The notes: generated from the sequence alone by a model not told the origin. A stretch of DNA of 64,000 nucleotides from Amoebidium appalachense (GCA_963693365.1 CAVNZM010000005.1:10106001-10170000), one strand, 5' to 3'. Shown: positions 37,054 to 49,130, numbered from the stretch's first letter. Program-made: numbers and translations.

Positions 37054-38831
37054 AGGAAAAAAAAAACAAAACAAAAAAAAACACCATCATCACCGTTGAC
37101 CCACCTGCAGGGTTGGAAGAGTCCACAAACGTATACTCAATGTCACCACATTCTTCAACAGTCCAAAGAGAACTCCATACGGGAACCCCAACGGAGCTGA
37201 ACCGAGAACGAAAATTTTCAATTTTGCCCAAAGACCCCCCTGCCTGTGTGCAAAATCCCGCCACGTCTCTTCCCGCCTCACTCCAGAAATCTCCCGACAG
37301 AGTCTTTACTTTCCCATCGTATGCTTTCAAAATGGCGGTGCACAGCTCTCTTGTTTCCAAGTTTAGCTCCGAGGGAACCAAGTAATCCCCAATAACGCCC
37401 CAAAAGGGGCCCAACTCGATGGCTTCAACATGTGGAAACATGTCCCTGGCCGACTTTGCAGCTCCGGTAAATTCAGTTAGGTTTTCCGGATTCGTCTCGG
37501 TGATGAGAAACTGAGGCATGGTGATTTTATGGTAGGAAATTGCGCATTTCCAAGCGCGGACTGCTGCCGAGAAAGAGTCGTGGTATTGAGCAGGGAGAAC
37601 GGATCTGAAAGGAAACATCGTAAAGCATTTTCTCTCGACCGCCCCCGAGCGGATGAGCCAACCGAATCGGCGGCAGGTAAGGGCGAGGGTGAGGTGATTG
37701 CTGTGGGGAAGCCGACGGAAGATGAGGATGAGAATGTCGTCGGAGAGCCGGTCAAACGGATTGGCTGTGCATATGTGTGTGTGTTTGCGGAGGGGGGGGG
37801 GGGGGGGGGGGAGAAGGAGGAGGAGGAGGAGGGGGGGGGGGGGGGGGAAGGGGTGTGTGTGTGCACGCGCGCGCGTGCTTGCACGCGGGCGCGGGCGTGC
37901 ACGCGGGCACAGGCGTGTATGTGTGTGTGTGCGCGCGTGCGTTCATGTTTTGTTGTGAGTGGATGGACGCTCTTATTTGCTTATGTATCTGCATGTGCAG
38001 TGCACATAGTGTTGCTTGCATGTGTGCACTGAAAAAGCAAGAAGCGAATGCATGAGTGATGGATGTGTGTTGGGGAGGAGGGAGGCGGGGGGGGGGGGGG
38101 GGAGGGGGGGGGGGGAGGGGGGGAGAGAGGAGGGGTTATACGGTGAGTCATCATTAAGCGGGCCGTCTGTGTGAAGCTTAAGATACACCCTAGATCACAC
38201 AGTGCTGTCTACGTTTGTCATCCTGCCCATATTTTCAAGGGCCGATTGTATGGAAGAAGTGGAAAGGAAGAACAACTGCACTTGATGCATGTAGAGGCAA
38301 AAAAAAATGGTGCTTGCATGTGCTTGTGCAGCGTGTTTGCGTTAGGGAAAAGGCCGGGAGAGGGGGGGAGGGGGGGGGGAGGAGGGAGGGAGGGAGAGGG
38401 ACGGGGGGAGGGAGGAAGGAGGGAGTGAAGGAGGGAGGGAGAGAGGGAGGAGTCGAGGGGAGGGCGGAGACGGGGGAAGAGAAGGAAAGAATGTAGGACA
38501 GTTGAAAAGACAGCACGAAAACCCTTCTAGGCAAGTCCGTTATGATGGGGCAAGCTTCCAATACGCCTGTCTTTCAGTGTTGCATTCACCGACGTGTGCA
38601 CCTCGCGCAGGTGTGCATGCACCGAGCATATATGTGTGCATGTAGCCTCCTTTCATAAACACGTTAGGCTGGCAACCTCGAGAAGTGCTTGGGTATGTCC
38701 AACGCTTTCCAATAAAGCGCCCAGAAGAAAAATAACAGAGATTTGAGTCCCTCTTTTCTTCTCAACGCCGCACAGAAGCATAGCACACGAGCGCGTAGAC
38801 CAGGAATTGAGATTTACACACCTTCCTCCAT
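34750..38831 (-). CDS. F-box / leucine-rich-repeat-like protein (gene span, partly resolved)
   Basis: Minus strand. Recognised exons: 37105-37764 (F-box and downstream), 36240-36408 (LRR-like), 34750-35481 (LRR-like, stop TAA at 34750-34752), plus a possible 10-base first exon at 38822-38831 (ATG GAG GAA G, donor gtgtgt, phase 1) that joins in phase to give MEEANPFDRLSDDIL. F-box motif: FDRLSDDILILIFRRLPHSN, then LALTCRRF. LRR-like strands: LPNLEGVEI, CLNLRKIHV, CPNLRIFRI, CQNLQKLFV. Family knowledge: F-box/LRR proteins are substrate adaptors of SCF ubiquitin ligases. Phases do not match between 37105 (out 1) and 36408 (in 0), nor between 36240 (out 1) and 35481 (in 0), so at least one more exon lies in each gap. 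Confidence 0.75.
36240..36408 (-). CDS. LRR-like exon of the F-box gene
   Basis: Acceptor cacaccacag|cccctc, donor ggtgaag|gtattt, phase 0 in and 1 out. CLNLRKIHVTVQGHVDLKVL and VHLPNLEGVEI have LRR-style spacing. Confidence 0.65.
37105..37764 (-). CDS. F-box exon
   Basis: Acceptor tatgcacag|ccaatc, donor cctgcag|gtgggt, phase 1 in and 1 out, 219 whole codons. DRLSDDILILIFRRLP and LTLALTCRRFGWLIRSG form an F-box (LPxEilxxIfxxLp...L..vc+.w). After it MFPHVEAIELGPF begins LRR-like sequence. No stop in the frame. Confidence 0.8.
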
Positions 38832-39947
38832 TTTCCACAAAGCGGTTACGAGTGGGCCCCCTTGCCAACGGTGGTGGCGTGTTTAGCTTTTTGGCACGAC
38901 TCAGTAGGCGTGTGCCGCCGAAGGCTCTTAAATCTTGCTCCTCTTGCCTATCATCCTACCACAAATGTCTTTCACCTGCAGGACTGTGTTGCTGTATAAA
39001 GGGCTCAATACAAAGAAAGACAGGCATTACCGTGACCAGACCGGAACCTCACTACCGCTCATATACATATCGTTAATAAATAGCACATGACTGCCCTCCC
39101 CGATCATGTCTCTACATTTTACGTTTTCCGAGTCAATTACAGTACTATAACAGTGTAATTATAAGCTAACACACTGTGCAACTGTTGTGCAACAGTGCAC
39201 CGCGTCGACGTCGCAAAAGCTGCGAACTAGCCGGCGGCCGCCTGGTCCAGCCTGGCCATGGTGGGATAACGGTTACAAACCTCGGGTATTCTGTGTAGTG
39301 TATGCATGTATTCTGATTTTTCGGCCCGGGTACCACATATCAGGAGCGGGCAATTTTTGAATTCTCCCTCCCCGGCCCCGCCGGGGAAAATTTGAGGCTT
39401 CGCCGGGGAAAATTTGAGGTTTTTGGACCTCAAAGAAGTCAAATTCTGCAAAATCCACTACCGGGAGGCCAAGAAAGGGGGTTTATGCACTTTGTATTGC
39501 TGCGGACATCGCCAGGGGCCCGATTTTTCTCATGCTTTTCACTGTTTTTTTCTTATCACTAGTTTTTATCATAATGGTGTGTTTATATGGGTGTCGGGCG
39601 TGACAAGAGAAAGCTATGTCGAATTTCCATAGGTGGTGCACTGGTGGTTGGGGAGGGGGAGGGGAGGGCGGGGGTTCGAGAGGAGAGGACCTTGAACATG
39701 CATAACGTTTTATTTAAAGCACAGAAATTTTCTGGCGAAACCTATTCCGAAAGCAGGAGGTACAGTTCACGTACGGAAATAAAACGATGCCCAAAAACAG
39801 GAGGACAGCTGTGCGTAGAGTTTTCAAATAAATCTAAAGGAAGAGAGATGTGGGGCCCTTAAAGTTTTTTGTTTCTTTCTTTTTTGTTCCTTTCATTCAT
39901 TTCTCGTTTGTTTCAATTTCTTTTTCTTTTGCCTTTTATTAATAATA

Positions 39948-39987
<40 letters not shown>

Positions 39988-40322
39988 TTATTTATTTATT
40001 TTTATTTTTTTGAGGGGGGGGGGGGGGGGGGAGGGGGGGGGGGGGGGGGACCGTGTATCTGTGCTGGTGTGTTGTACACGTATGTGTGTGTGTGTGTTTT
40101 CTGTGCGTGTGCGTGGTTTTGGTTAGCCGTTTGGTGGGGGAGGGGGGGGGGGGGGGGGGGGGGGGCGGAGGGGGGGGGAGGGAGGGGGGGGGGGCACAAG
40201 GGAGGGATGCTAGCCTCGACTCTATGTGCGAGTTATGTACTGGGCTTGAAGGGGCGGGAGGGCAGAGAAGTGTAGGGTGTGTGTGTGTGTGCATGTGCAT
40301 GTGCGGGTCACGGTGCACGGTG

Positions 40323-40367
<45 letters not shown>

Positions 40368-40993
40368 CGGGGAAATCGGATCCGGGGAGGGAGGGAGGGG
40401 GGGGGGGGGGGGGGGGGGGGGGAGGGGGGGGGGGGGGAAGGGAGAGAGGGAGAGGTACATGTACAAAGATTGCCATGAAGACATTTAGACAGACCATGAA
40501 CGTTGTGACAGCGTCATTCTTGTGCTTTTAGTCCCTGATTGATGTTTAGGCAACGAATTAATTGGTGAGTAGTGTCTAATTCGTTTGAAACACAACAGAT
40601 GCCAGTGCCAAGCTACACGGTACGATGTGTGTACATGACAACAATAACAGACAGTGCACATTGTGCGCTGAAAATAGCAAAGATCCTTTACCTGAGTGCC
40701 TGGCCTTAGGAAAACAGAATACTATTATCAGAATAACTGAAATATAATAATTGGACAATGTAATGAGCAATCTCAATGCATATTTCAAGACTTGCTTCTC
40801 GGTTTGCTAGCCTACGGAAGCAACCGGGCCACTGTTAGAAGATTTAATTTGGTGTACTGATAACTAAAAACTCCCAGGCTTCAGGGCCCCCACCCGAAAA
40901 CTTATGATAACAAGGAAAACATTGAATCTCCAAAGTAAGCAGACACAATAAATGGTCTTCAATGACAGTCTTTCCCTCCCTCCCTAACCTTCT

Positions 40994-41029
<36 letters not shown>

Positions 41030-41209
41030 AAAAAAAGGAAAGAAAGAAAGAAAAGAAAGAAAGAAAGAAAAGGAGGGCAACGCTTGCTGACACACATCAC
41101 ATTGAAAAAGGGTAAAGAGGAAACTCTTGTCCACAGTCACACACATACATCACCGCCGGTTTCTACCCCGAGCAGAACAGGTAATACACCGGGTTACTCC
41201 TACACTCAC
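38832..41209. other. Spacer with simple repeats, no gene seen
   Basis: Contains a short direct repeat gccggggaaaatttgagg at about 39381 and 39398, an AT array (39949-39981), G runs and GT arrays (40015-40440), and a C run joined to an A run (40997-41037). No recognisable domain in any frame. Confidence 0.5.
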
Positions 41210-41366
41210 CGCCCGCATTGTTCGGCCCAGCGTCGGCAAACTTACAGAAACCTTGCGGACACCCATTCACCACACACCACATCATAGTATCCGTTGCGCA
41301 ACTATCATTTGCTCGACAAACCTGGTTTCCTGAAGAAGGGGAAGGGGTGGGTGTTCGTGGGAGTGG
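41210..41366 (-). CDS. Exon of a Cys-rich, Pro/Thr/Ser-linker protein
   Basis: Acceptor gctctacag|ccactc, donor gcgggcg|gtgagt, phase 0 in and 1 out, 52 codons. Pro/Thr/Ser lead-in PLPRTPTPSPSS, then six Cys (VCRANDSC, WCVVNGC, GFCKF; one further Cys is lost at the donor). I do not recogn­ise the motif; it looks extracellular. Upstream on the same strand a Pro-rich open frame continues to about 41900, interrupted by a SINE (41425-41566). Confidence 0.5.
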
Positions 41367-41410
41367 CTGTAGAGCGGGAGCCGGAGCGGGGGCAGGGGTA
41401 ACCGGCCGTG

Positions 41411-41580
41411 GTGTCACGGGGAGGTTTTTTTTATGATCCCGTTTTGTTCCCGGAGGGAATATTTGGGCCCCTCAGGGGGAACTACCGTCTTCCACCCAGC
41501 ACCTACAGTACTCTAGCTAGGGTGCTACGGTATTATTGGCTAAGCTAATAAAACCGTAGCACCCTAGTGTCACGGGGAGG
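41411..41580 (-). mobile_element. SINE-like retroposon with 14-bp target-site duplication
   Basis: gtgtcacggggagg occurs at 41411-41424 and 41567-41580. The 142-bp insert between (41425-41566) reads on the minus strand from a tagggtgctacgg / ccgtagcaccctag inverted repeat to an A8 tail. The body matches the SINE at 3002-3200. It interrupts a Pro-rich open frame beside the Cys-rich exon. Confidence 0.9.
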
Positions 41581-41875
41581 GACGGGGGCAGGGGCGGAGG
41601 CAGGGGCAGGAGAAAACGGTTTGTGGAGAGGGGGCGGGGGCGGGGGGACGGACAGAGGGAGGGAAAGGGGAGGGTGGGGGGTAGGGTGGAGAAGAAGGCG
41701 ACAGGGATGGCCAGGGGGCGGACGGGTTTTGGGCTGAGCGGGGTGAGGTCGGATTGTTGGACCTGCGACACTTTGGATCCTGCGATGGGTGGTTTCAAGC
41801 GTGTTAGGATAGGGCAGCTTTGCAAGGTGAAGTGGGAAGGGGGGGAGGGGGGGGATGGGGAGGGCGGGGGGAGGG

Positions 41876-41906
<31 letters not shown>

Positions 41907-41952
41907 ATGGATGCACATGATGTTTAAGGAGATGTGTTTGTGTGCGTGTACA

Positions 41953-42033
<81 letters not shown>

Positions 42034-42082
42034 CGTGTGTGTTCGTGTGTGTTCGTGTGTGTGTGTGTGTGTATGTGTACGC

Positions 42083-42115
<33 letters not shown>

Positions 42116-42656
42116 ATAATGTCCTTAATGCACATTCAATAAGCATGTGATGAGTGTACTTGGCAAATCTTTCTGATCTCGTCACGATGTATGTTCCTGC
42201 CTATTTTTATCCATATTTACACCACTAATAATCCCAATTTATAATATCCAAATACCTTTACAAACATATCATCTTCATCCCCAGCTTAATATCCAAATAC
42301 GTGGCATAATATCATAATAACCTTTTTCCTCTTTGGATGTTTTCTCACTCGATCCTGTATAGATCACTTCTTCTCCTTTGAGTAAGCTCAATATTGTATC
42401 ATAAAAAATAAAAAATCCATCCCAGTTTTCCAGCAAATATACCAACACACCTAAAAAGGCCTCATATCCCCCCCCCCCCCCCCCCCCCCCCCCTCACCCC
42501 CTTCCCCCCCCTCCCCCCCCCCCCCCTTCAGCCTTATCCTCCCCTTCCTCCTTCCCTCCCCCTTTCCTTCCCCCCTCTCCCTCATTTTTTTTAATGAAAA
42601 AAAACCCTTTAAATGAACAAAGAAAAAGGAAAAGTACACAGACGATCACTGTGACC

Positions 42657-42821
42657 TTATAAAGCAATCCCACACTCGTGATTCCCCACCCACCAATCAG
42701 ATATTGCCGTGATGCTGGTGTACACGTTGGGTGACCCCCCCTCGGCACACCCATGCCCCCAACTTACGACCCCCACCTGCACGCCTTCGGGCAGTGCAAA
42801 CACGGGCCTACCACTGTCTCC
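42657..42821 (-). CDS. Trypsin-like serine protease, last exon
   Basis: Acceptor cacgtacag|ggagac, phase 0, 54 codons then TAA. GDSGRPVFALPEGVQVGVVS and SWGHGCAEGGSPNVYTSI are the catalytic-Ser and S1-pocket segments of chymotrypsin-fold (S1) proteases. The usual GDSGGP has Arg for the second Gly, and the residue at the Gly226 place (PGVY) is Asn, so the S1 pocket should be narrower or the enzyme altered. Upstream exons with His and Asp were not found; a candidate exon with Sushi-like spacing (CPPFPISHGG ... GVQC, about 43430-43540, acceptor ctcttttttcag) may belong to the same gene. Confidence 0.8.
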   Translation of the reverse strand, partial: GDSGRPVFALPEGVQVGVVSWGHGCAEGGSPNVYTSITAISDWWVGNHECGIAL

Positions 42822-43298
42822 CTGTACGTGAAATTTGGAATACTTAGAACATTTAGGTTGATGGCGGGGTAACCAGGAGCAAGCTTGACAGCTCCTTCCC
42901 TTCATTCTTCCAGTCTTATTTAAATCTATGGGGAAGGGGGGGATTTGTTTTTTTTTTTTTTTTTTTTTTTTTTTGGGGGGGGGGGGGGGGGGGGAGGGAG
43001 GGGGGGGAAGGGGGGAGGGGGGGAGGGGGGAAGGGAGGGGTAAAAATATGGTCTTTATGACATCCATAACTCTGTTTGTGCCTGTGACGGTGTGTGGCCA
43101 TGGGTGGGTGGGTTGCTTCCTGAAGGTAAAAGGGAAGAGGGGGGGGGGGGGGGGGGGGGGGGAGGAGGGGAATTGACGACAGCGAAGTTGCATGGAAAGC
43201 CTCCCCCCTTCCCCTCTTCCCCTGCTCCTCCCCGTCCCTTTCTCCCTCCTACCCATCCCCCTCCCCTCCCCCCTCCTTCCTCCCCCTCCTTCCCCCAT

Positions 43299-43342
<44 letters not shown>

Positions 43343-43384
43343 AAAAAAAAAAAAAAAAGGCAGCTCCGGATCCCGGCACACATG

Positions 43385-43419
<35 letters not shown>

Positions 43420-43834
43420 ACTTCCCCAAAAGAGCCAAGAATTGGTCTTTAATGCATTGCACCCCAACTGACTCGTTGAAGAATATGTTTATATGGCCGC
43501 CATGCGAGATAGGAAATGGTGGACAGAGGCTGAAAAAAGAGAAAGAGGTTTACGGACGGGCCAGCGGGAGTGTAATGCTTGGTTTTGGGCTTCCCGAAGG
43601 GGGGGGGGAGGGAGGGGGGGGGGGGAGGGGGGGGGGGGGAGCGACCGGTGGGGGGGAGGGAGGGGGGGGGGGGGGGGGAGGATAATACACATTTACATTG
43701 AAGTGCAATGATTCGTGAGGAATGATATGGTTGAATTTCCAAACGTCAGCACTTACATAATTATACACGGCAGGCAGATACCGGTACCGCAACGACGCAC
43801 ACACCGACATGCGCACAAACACACACGGGCCGTC

Positions 43835-43883
<49 letters not shown>

Positions 43884-44109
43884 CGGGACACACACACACA
43901 CACACGCACACAACGCGCGCGCGCACACACACACACACACACTGTGACACACACAGTATCACACAAGACACACTACAACCACATGGGCGCGCACACACGC
44001 ACACCTTGACACACACTCACCGTACGTACACACACAGCCGCACAAGTGCGCACACACCGTTAACACACACATACATTGCGCGCGCACACACACAGATGCA
44101 CACACACAC

Positions 44110-44190
44110 ATTGCTCATACACGCCAGGCCTACGGCAACGTGTAGTACTGTGAACAACATGCCGGGTACCAACCCCATCAGGTTCTGGGC

Positions 44191-44246
<56 letters not shown>

Positions 44247-44402
44247 GGGAGGGGGGGGGGGGGGGGGAGAGGGAGGGAAAGAGCAGAGATTCGGAATTAT
44301 TATGGCAAACACGCAGTCCCGACATGTGCACAGCGTGATCCCGATAGTGTTAAACACATACGCCCACACAACTGAACAAATACTGGCAAGAGATTCAGTG
44401 AA
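44110..44402 (-). CDS. Two hydrophobic exons of a possible membrane protein
   Basis: 44313-44402 (acceptor ttttaaag|ttcact, donor gactgc|gtgttt, 30 codons, SICSVVWAYVFNTIGITL) and 44110-44184 (acceptor cgcccag|aacctg, donor agcaat|gtgtgt, 25 codons, GLVPGMLFTVLHVAVGLACM) are both phase 0 and both read as membrane-spanning segments. The first donor is weak, and the opposite strand of 44284-44413 is also open with a good donor, so this is tentative. Confidence 0.3.
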
Positions 44403-45070
44403 CTTTAAAAAGGGTAAGGGCTCACACACTGACACACACACATTCATGCACACGCGCACACACACTGTGTATAGCCCCTTGCAATGCCATCAAATAATTC
44501 GGGTGCACACACACACACACACACACAGGCCACCACCGGCACACACGCTCACTACACAACGGTCATATGTCGGACGCGGTTACTTCGTACATACATGTAT
44601 GTTCATTCACGCCCAAGGCCCACAGTGAGAGCATTTACAGATCTATGCACGCACAAACTTATAAGTTAACCACAACGGTTGCTACAATAGCTAGAGGGAG
44701 AGCTGGAGGCAAGCCAAGGCGCAGGGGGAACCTGTAACCCTAGTTTGGTCTTCAGTTTTTTTAAGGGGAATTTCAAAAAAGGTAAATTTAACAGGAAAAA
44801 AAGATAATATGGCAACCCCGCTAAGATTTCACATCTCGCAAAGCATATATTATACCACCACCACCACCCCAAAATAGGAAGAAAATGACTAATTTATTTA
44901 TGCACGTAACGTGCATACGATAATCGTTATTGAAAGGATGCAAATGCAACGTAAGTTGGCACGGTCTTCACTACATAGGAGCACACTGGCTCCGACACAT
45001 TTGTGTATAGTGTGTGTGTATGTGTGTGTGCGTGTGTGTAATGTGTGTTAATTTTAAATTGCGCGTGTAT

Positions 45071-45101
<31 letters not shown>

Positions 45102-45165
45102 CTGTGCGCGTGCGCTCGAAATGCGTGTTTCTTTGCGTGTGTATTATGTGTGTGTATGTGTGTGT

Positions 45166-45201
<36 letters not shown>

Positions 45202-45335
45202 ACGTAATCATTGTGGGTTTATTTGCGTGTGTATTGTGTGTGTGTGTGTGTATGTGTGTGCGCGCACGTGCGGGGAGCGGGCTTGTGTGTCTGTGTGTGT
45301 ATTTTTTTTTTTTTTTTTTTGGGAGGAGGGAGGGG

Positions 45336-45485
45336 ATGGAGGGGGAGGACCCGGAGGAGGAGAGGCTGATCATGATTTATAGGCAAGAGCAAGTCGATAA
45401 AAAAAGAGTAATGATCGGGAGATCTGGGCAACATGTGTTCACAAGAAAACCTTACAACATCAGTAGGATACAAACGCTACTGCAG
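45336..45485 (+). CDS. Candidate first exon of an unrecognised plus-strand gene
   Basis: ATG at 45336, then 50 codons with an acidic start (MEGEDPEEERL), basic middle and donor ctgcag|gtaaag, phase 0. No domain recognised. It is phase-compatible with the plus-strand terminal exon at 47959-48204. If they are one gene, the minus-strand exons at 46219-46833 are nested in its intron. Confidence 0.45.
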
Positions 45486-45516
45486 GTAAAGACCGTGGCA
45501 CAGGTGGCGGTGTTTC

Positions 45517-45554
<38 letters not shown>

Positions 45555-46218
45555 CACTGGGCTGTTTGAACCGTTTATTGTTAACACCAGCACGGTTGTC
45601 ATAATGATCCTCGTGACCAGAACATGGGCTCAGATCAGAGATCAAAAGCACGACAGAAAAGAAACACCAGCGGCAGAATCCCGGGGCATGCTTGGCTGGC
45701 TATGGCCCTTCGTACATTCCCACTCATACCTTAGCATTGCATGGATCTACAGCGAAGGCAAAAGCCCAATCACCAATCAGCAAAACCCATGCATGGCTCA
45801 ACTTACTTGGCACATAACAAGCGCCCCGCCAAAAAAACTTGGTATAGATATGCTCACAAAAGTAAGCTATGGAGTGTCGAAAAGAGGGATCACAGTTTAG
45901 TGTGGAAAAAAAACCGCTGCTGATAGGTATATATCACGTGAAAGGTGGGGTTGGTACATGTTTGATTGGCAGTAACTGGACTACGTGTTTGTAACTTTCC
46001 AAAATTAAAACCGAGCTCTCAACTCACCCACCACCATCTCATCAGCCACAACGCAACCACTATTCACCTCGCGACTACTTGCTTGTACATACTAGACAAA
46101 AATTCCTTAACTTGCTTAAACATGCTTGAAACATGCACATTTTTGCTTGTACATGGGCCACCGCAGACTTTGCTTGACCATGGCCATGACCCAACTCCTT
46201 ATCCAGAAAAAACATCAT

Positions 46219-46833
46219 CTAATGGGCACCAGGAGGGGGAGCACCAGGGTCTCTGCGATGTTGGGGCCCCGTGGGCTTGACCACATCCTCGCTGGCATTT
46301 GCAGCCGGGCGGGGGCGCATCTGATAAAGAACAGCAGCAAAAACGACCCACACTAGAGCAAGCTGGAGCGCCTGTGAGTAGTCTCCGCCTTGTCCACGCT
46401 GCTCGGGCACTGTCAAGGAGGCGAAAGGGGGTAAGACAAAGCAAGTGTGTTTCATTCTGAATTAATGGCTTGGCAATATGAATTATACCAACAACGGACA
46501 TGGAGCCCTGAGGGAAAGCAGGTTGCAGCATGCACAGTTTAAGGTGGTGCGGGGAGGGAAGCGTGGAGAGGGAGGGGGGGAGAGAGGAAAGGGAGGAGAT
46601 GGTGGTGGTATGGGCCAGTGAAAATTAGCTGAAGGGGAATGAAACTTACGGTCTGTCAGACAGTCGGTGTCGGTGCAGTAGCTGCTCTGAGCAGACAGCT
46701 GAAACCAGGCAGAATTCAGTTTCTCAAAAAAATACACGCACCATGCACGCAAAATGTAGTATAAATCTCTCGGCATATGCCCAAAGCTTGCGTGCTTCTT
46801 TCTGTCTTTCCAACACTTGGCCAACACGTCATT
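46219..46833 (-). CDS. C-terminal two exons of a single-pass membrane protein
   Basis: Exon 46650-46833 (acceptor ggtatcgag|aatgac, donor agacc|gtaagt, 61 codons plus one base) and last exon 46219-46409 (acceptor ccttgacag|tgcccg, stop TAG at 46219-46221) join in phase 1. The first carries CWKDRKKHASFGHMPRDLYY and Cys pairs (SYCTDTDC). The second has a 17-residue membrane segment LQLALVWVVFAAVLYQM followed by a Pro-rich tail of about 33 residues. I do not recognise the family. Upstream exons were not found; the start is unknown. Confidence 0.6.
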
Positions 46834-47958
46834 CTCGATACCAGAAGTATAAAGGAAAAAAAGGCAGCCATGCAATGTGACACCATGCGCCACATGAATC
46901 GAAAAACAGTGACAAACACAAGGACACCAACTTATGCAAATACTGCTACACTTTATCTCCATGCACGCACCCAAAAAAAACAGCTAGAGGTGCTTTAGCC
47001 CCAAAATGATGATCCTGTAAAGTGGGGCAGTCGACAATTTTGCAACAGCGCAGTTCTTTTCACAACATACATCAGTAGGAAAGCTTCAAGTAAAAAAAAG
47101 AGTGGAAAAGAGAGGCAGAAAGCCCACTCGGTGGCGGATTCCCATAGCAACTCCAAAGAGCTATTAATAATAACCACAGGCGATTTGCGCTCGTGAACAG
47201 GCAATTAAGAAGTGCAGTCTGTCATATGTGGCTTCAATAGGACTTGAGAAAAAGGATCGTTCTCGTAATTGACCTAGCGTTCTTCTCCAGGCGAGGGGTA
47301 CCTACCGACCGAAGCAACCTGAAGATGGGGTCGATAATGCACTCACAGGGATCCATATTGGCTTCTTAGTGTCAAAAGATATCTATACGTGTTTTTCCTG
47401 GTTTTCTCACGATTCGTGCGTATGTCACTTCTTGCACCACCTCAGAAGTCCTGTGCAGTGTGCGTTCGTAACATTAGGTCTACATAGAAAGGAGTCAATT
47501 CTCTAGATTTATTCAAGCTTCTTGTCAGTTATCAGAACTTTTCACACCAAAATCTCTTCAAACAGCACCATAAGCTGTCACATTCCATTCGCTTTTCAAG
47601 TTTCACAAGGCTCTCCCAACAACTTGGGGTTGGGTGACGGTCTCTCCGCGGCCGCTCTCAAGCTTTGTGTCCTGAGGCTCCGCGAAAACAGGGCGGCTGC
47701 CCTGATAAACTCACATATTCCCTATTGGTCCCTTATCCCATGGCCCACGTCGACCGCATGACCTATAGCGAATTAGAACATGCCACGATTGTGTAATCTG
47801 ATCCTCTAGGTCGGCGCGCGATATTCAGACTGCACTGTTCCGAGTATTTATTTAAGGAAACCTATTAAAGCTAAATTGTATATATATTTAATGTTATTTG
47901 AATCTTAGTGCAATTTTGAGTTTGATAAATGTCGTTTCCGGCTTTTCATTTTCTTTAG

Positions 47959-48204
47959 TGGAAGGCTCGAAGATCTGACGTGAATGCAATCTCCATAGAC
48001 TTCAGCTATTCGTACCTACTCAATCAAAAATTAGAGATGGCTCATCCGTCATCGCCCAGATCTCACGATCACCTTCTTCAATTCGCTACGCGTACGCCGG
48101 AATACGGCCTCGAGTCGGAAGTCCTACGGAGTCCTCGAGGGAAAAGAAGGAACTTGAATGTTAATGCAAATGGTCCCGTGCAGGCCTTGCATTCACAACA
48201 TTGA
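47959..48204 (+). CDS. Candidate terminal exon of an unrecognised plus-strand gene
   Basis: Acceptor cattttctttag|tggaag, phase 0, 81 codons ending at TGA. Unique, non-repetitive sequence, mildly basic and Ser/Pro-containing (HPSSPRSHD, LRSPRGKRRN). No domain recognised; it could be a cytoplasmic tail. Confidence 0.5.
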   Translation, partial: WKARRSDVNAISIDFSYSYLLNQKLEMAHPSSPRSHDHLLQFATRTPEYGLESEVLRSPRGKRRNLNVNANGPVQALHSQH

Positions 48205-48877
48205 CAGAAACTTTTTTAAGGATAACAGGCAGGTTGCTGACCAAATGCTAACAGGACTAGGCAGTTGCACAAACCCTTACCAGCGAGTGAAGATCTCTCA
48301 AAACACCCTGTCTCGGCCGAGATATATCTAAGGATCTCTAGTGCCAGCCTATCTTGGACAGTTTATGCGTCTTCGCACACTCAGTAGCTTCATATATAGA
48401 AGAAAACTCCTTTTAAGCACGTTTAGGCTTTAATCATTAAAGGGAAGTTCAGCTGATACATCTAGGTGCACAAGAGAGTCACACCTCTTCCACAAAGGCC
48501 ATAGAGTTGGTCTGATGATAAAACATAGCAGACTTTTGGGCACAAAGGAAATTTATAGAGCTTTTGCCTCTCTCTCGGTTCAAATAACGTTGCCTGTGTA
48601 CTTGGCAACCACCCAGCCTGTTCCCGCAGTCATGCGACAGTCAGCCAAACACACATACGTATGCTATTTTTGGATGGCATAGGGATATGGGGTTTACGCT
48701 GTTTGCTCGAGGCAAAGAGAGACCAGTCTCAGGTATGGGGGGTTTTTGCTCGGAATATCCCCTCAGCGGTATATCATGATCACGTACATAGATGTCGGGT
48801 GATGACTATATATCAGGGTTTACTTTCTCTACGAGACACCATAAAGACTAAGAAAAATCAATTAGTTGGGGTTCCCC

Positions 48878-48912
<35 letters not shown>

Positions 48913-48991
48913 AAGGGGAGGGGGGGGGGGGGGGGGGGGGGGGGAGGGGGGGGGGGGAGGGGGCTCCCCAGGGACACTCGGTATCAGCTGG

Positions 48992-49075
<84 letters not shown>

Positions 49076-49130
49076 GTGCGTGTGTGTGTGTGTGTGTGCG
49101 CGTACGCTAGAATTTTGTAATGATGTGTTC
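48205..49130. repeat. Spacer with T-G composite run and GT array
   Basis: Unique sequence to about 48880, then a T run (48881-48910), a G-rich run (48917-48961) and a (GT)n array (48993-49098). No gene seen. Confidence 0.6.

Noticed and set aside
44284-44413. Plus-strand exon with acceptor gagcag and donor gtaagg
   Set aside because: Open and plausible, but no domain or phase partner; the opposite strand also reads as a hydrophobic exon. Left undecided.
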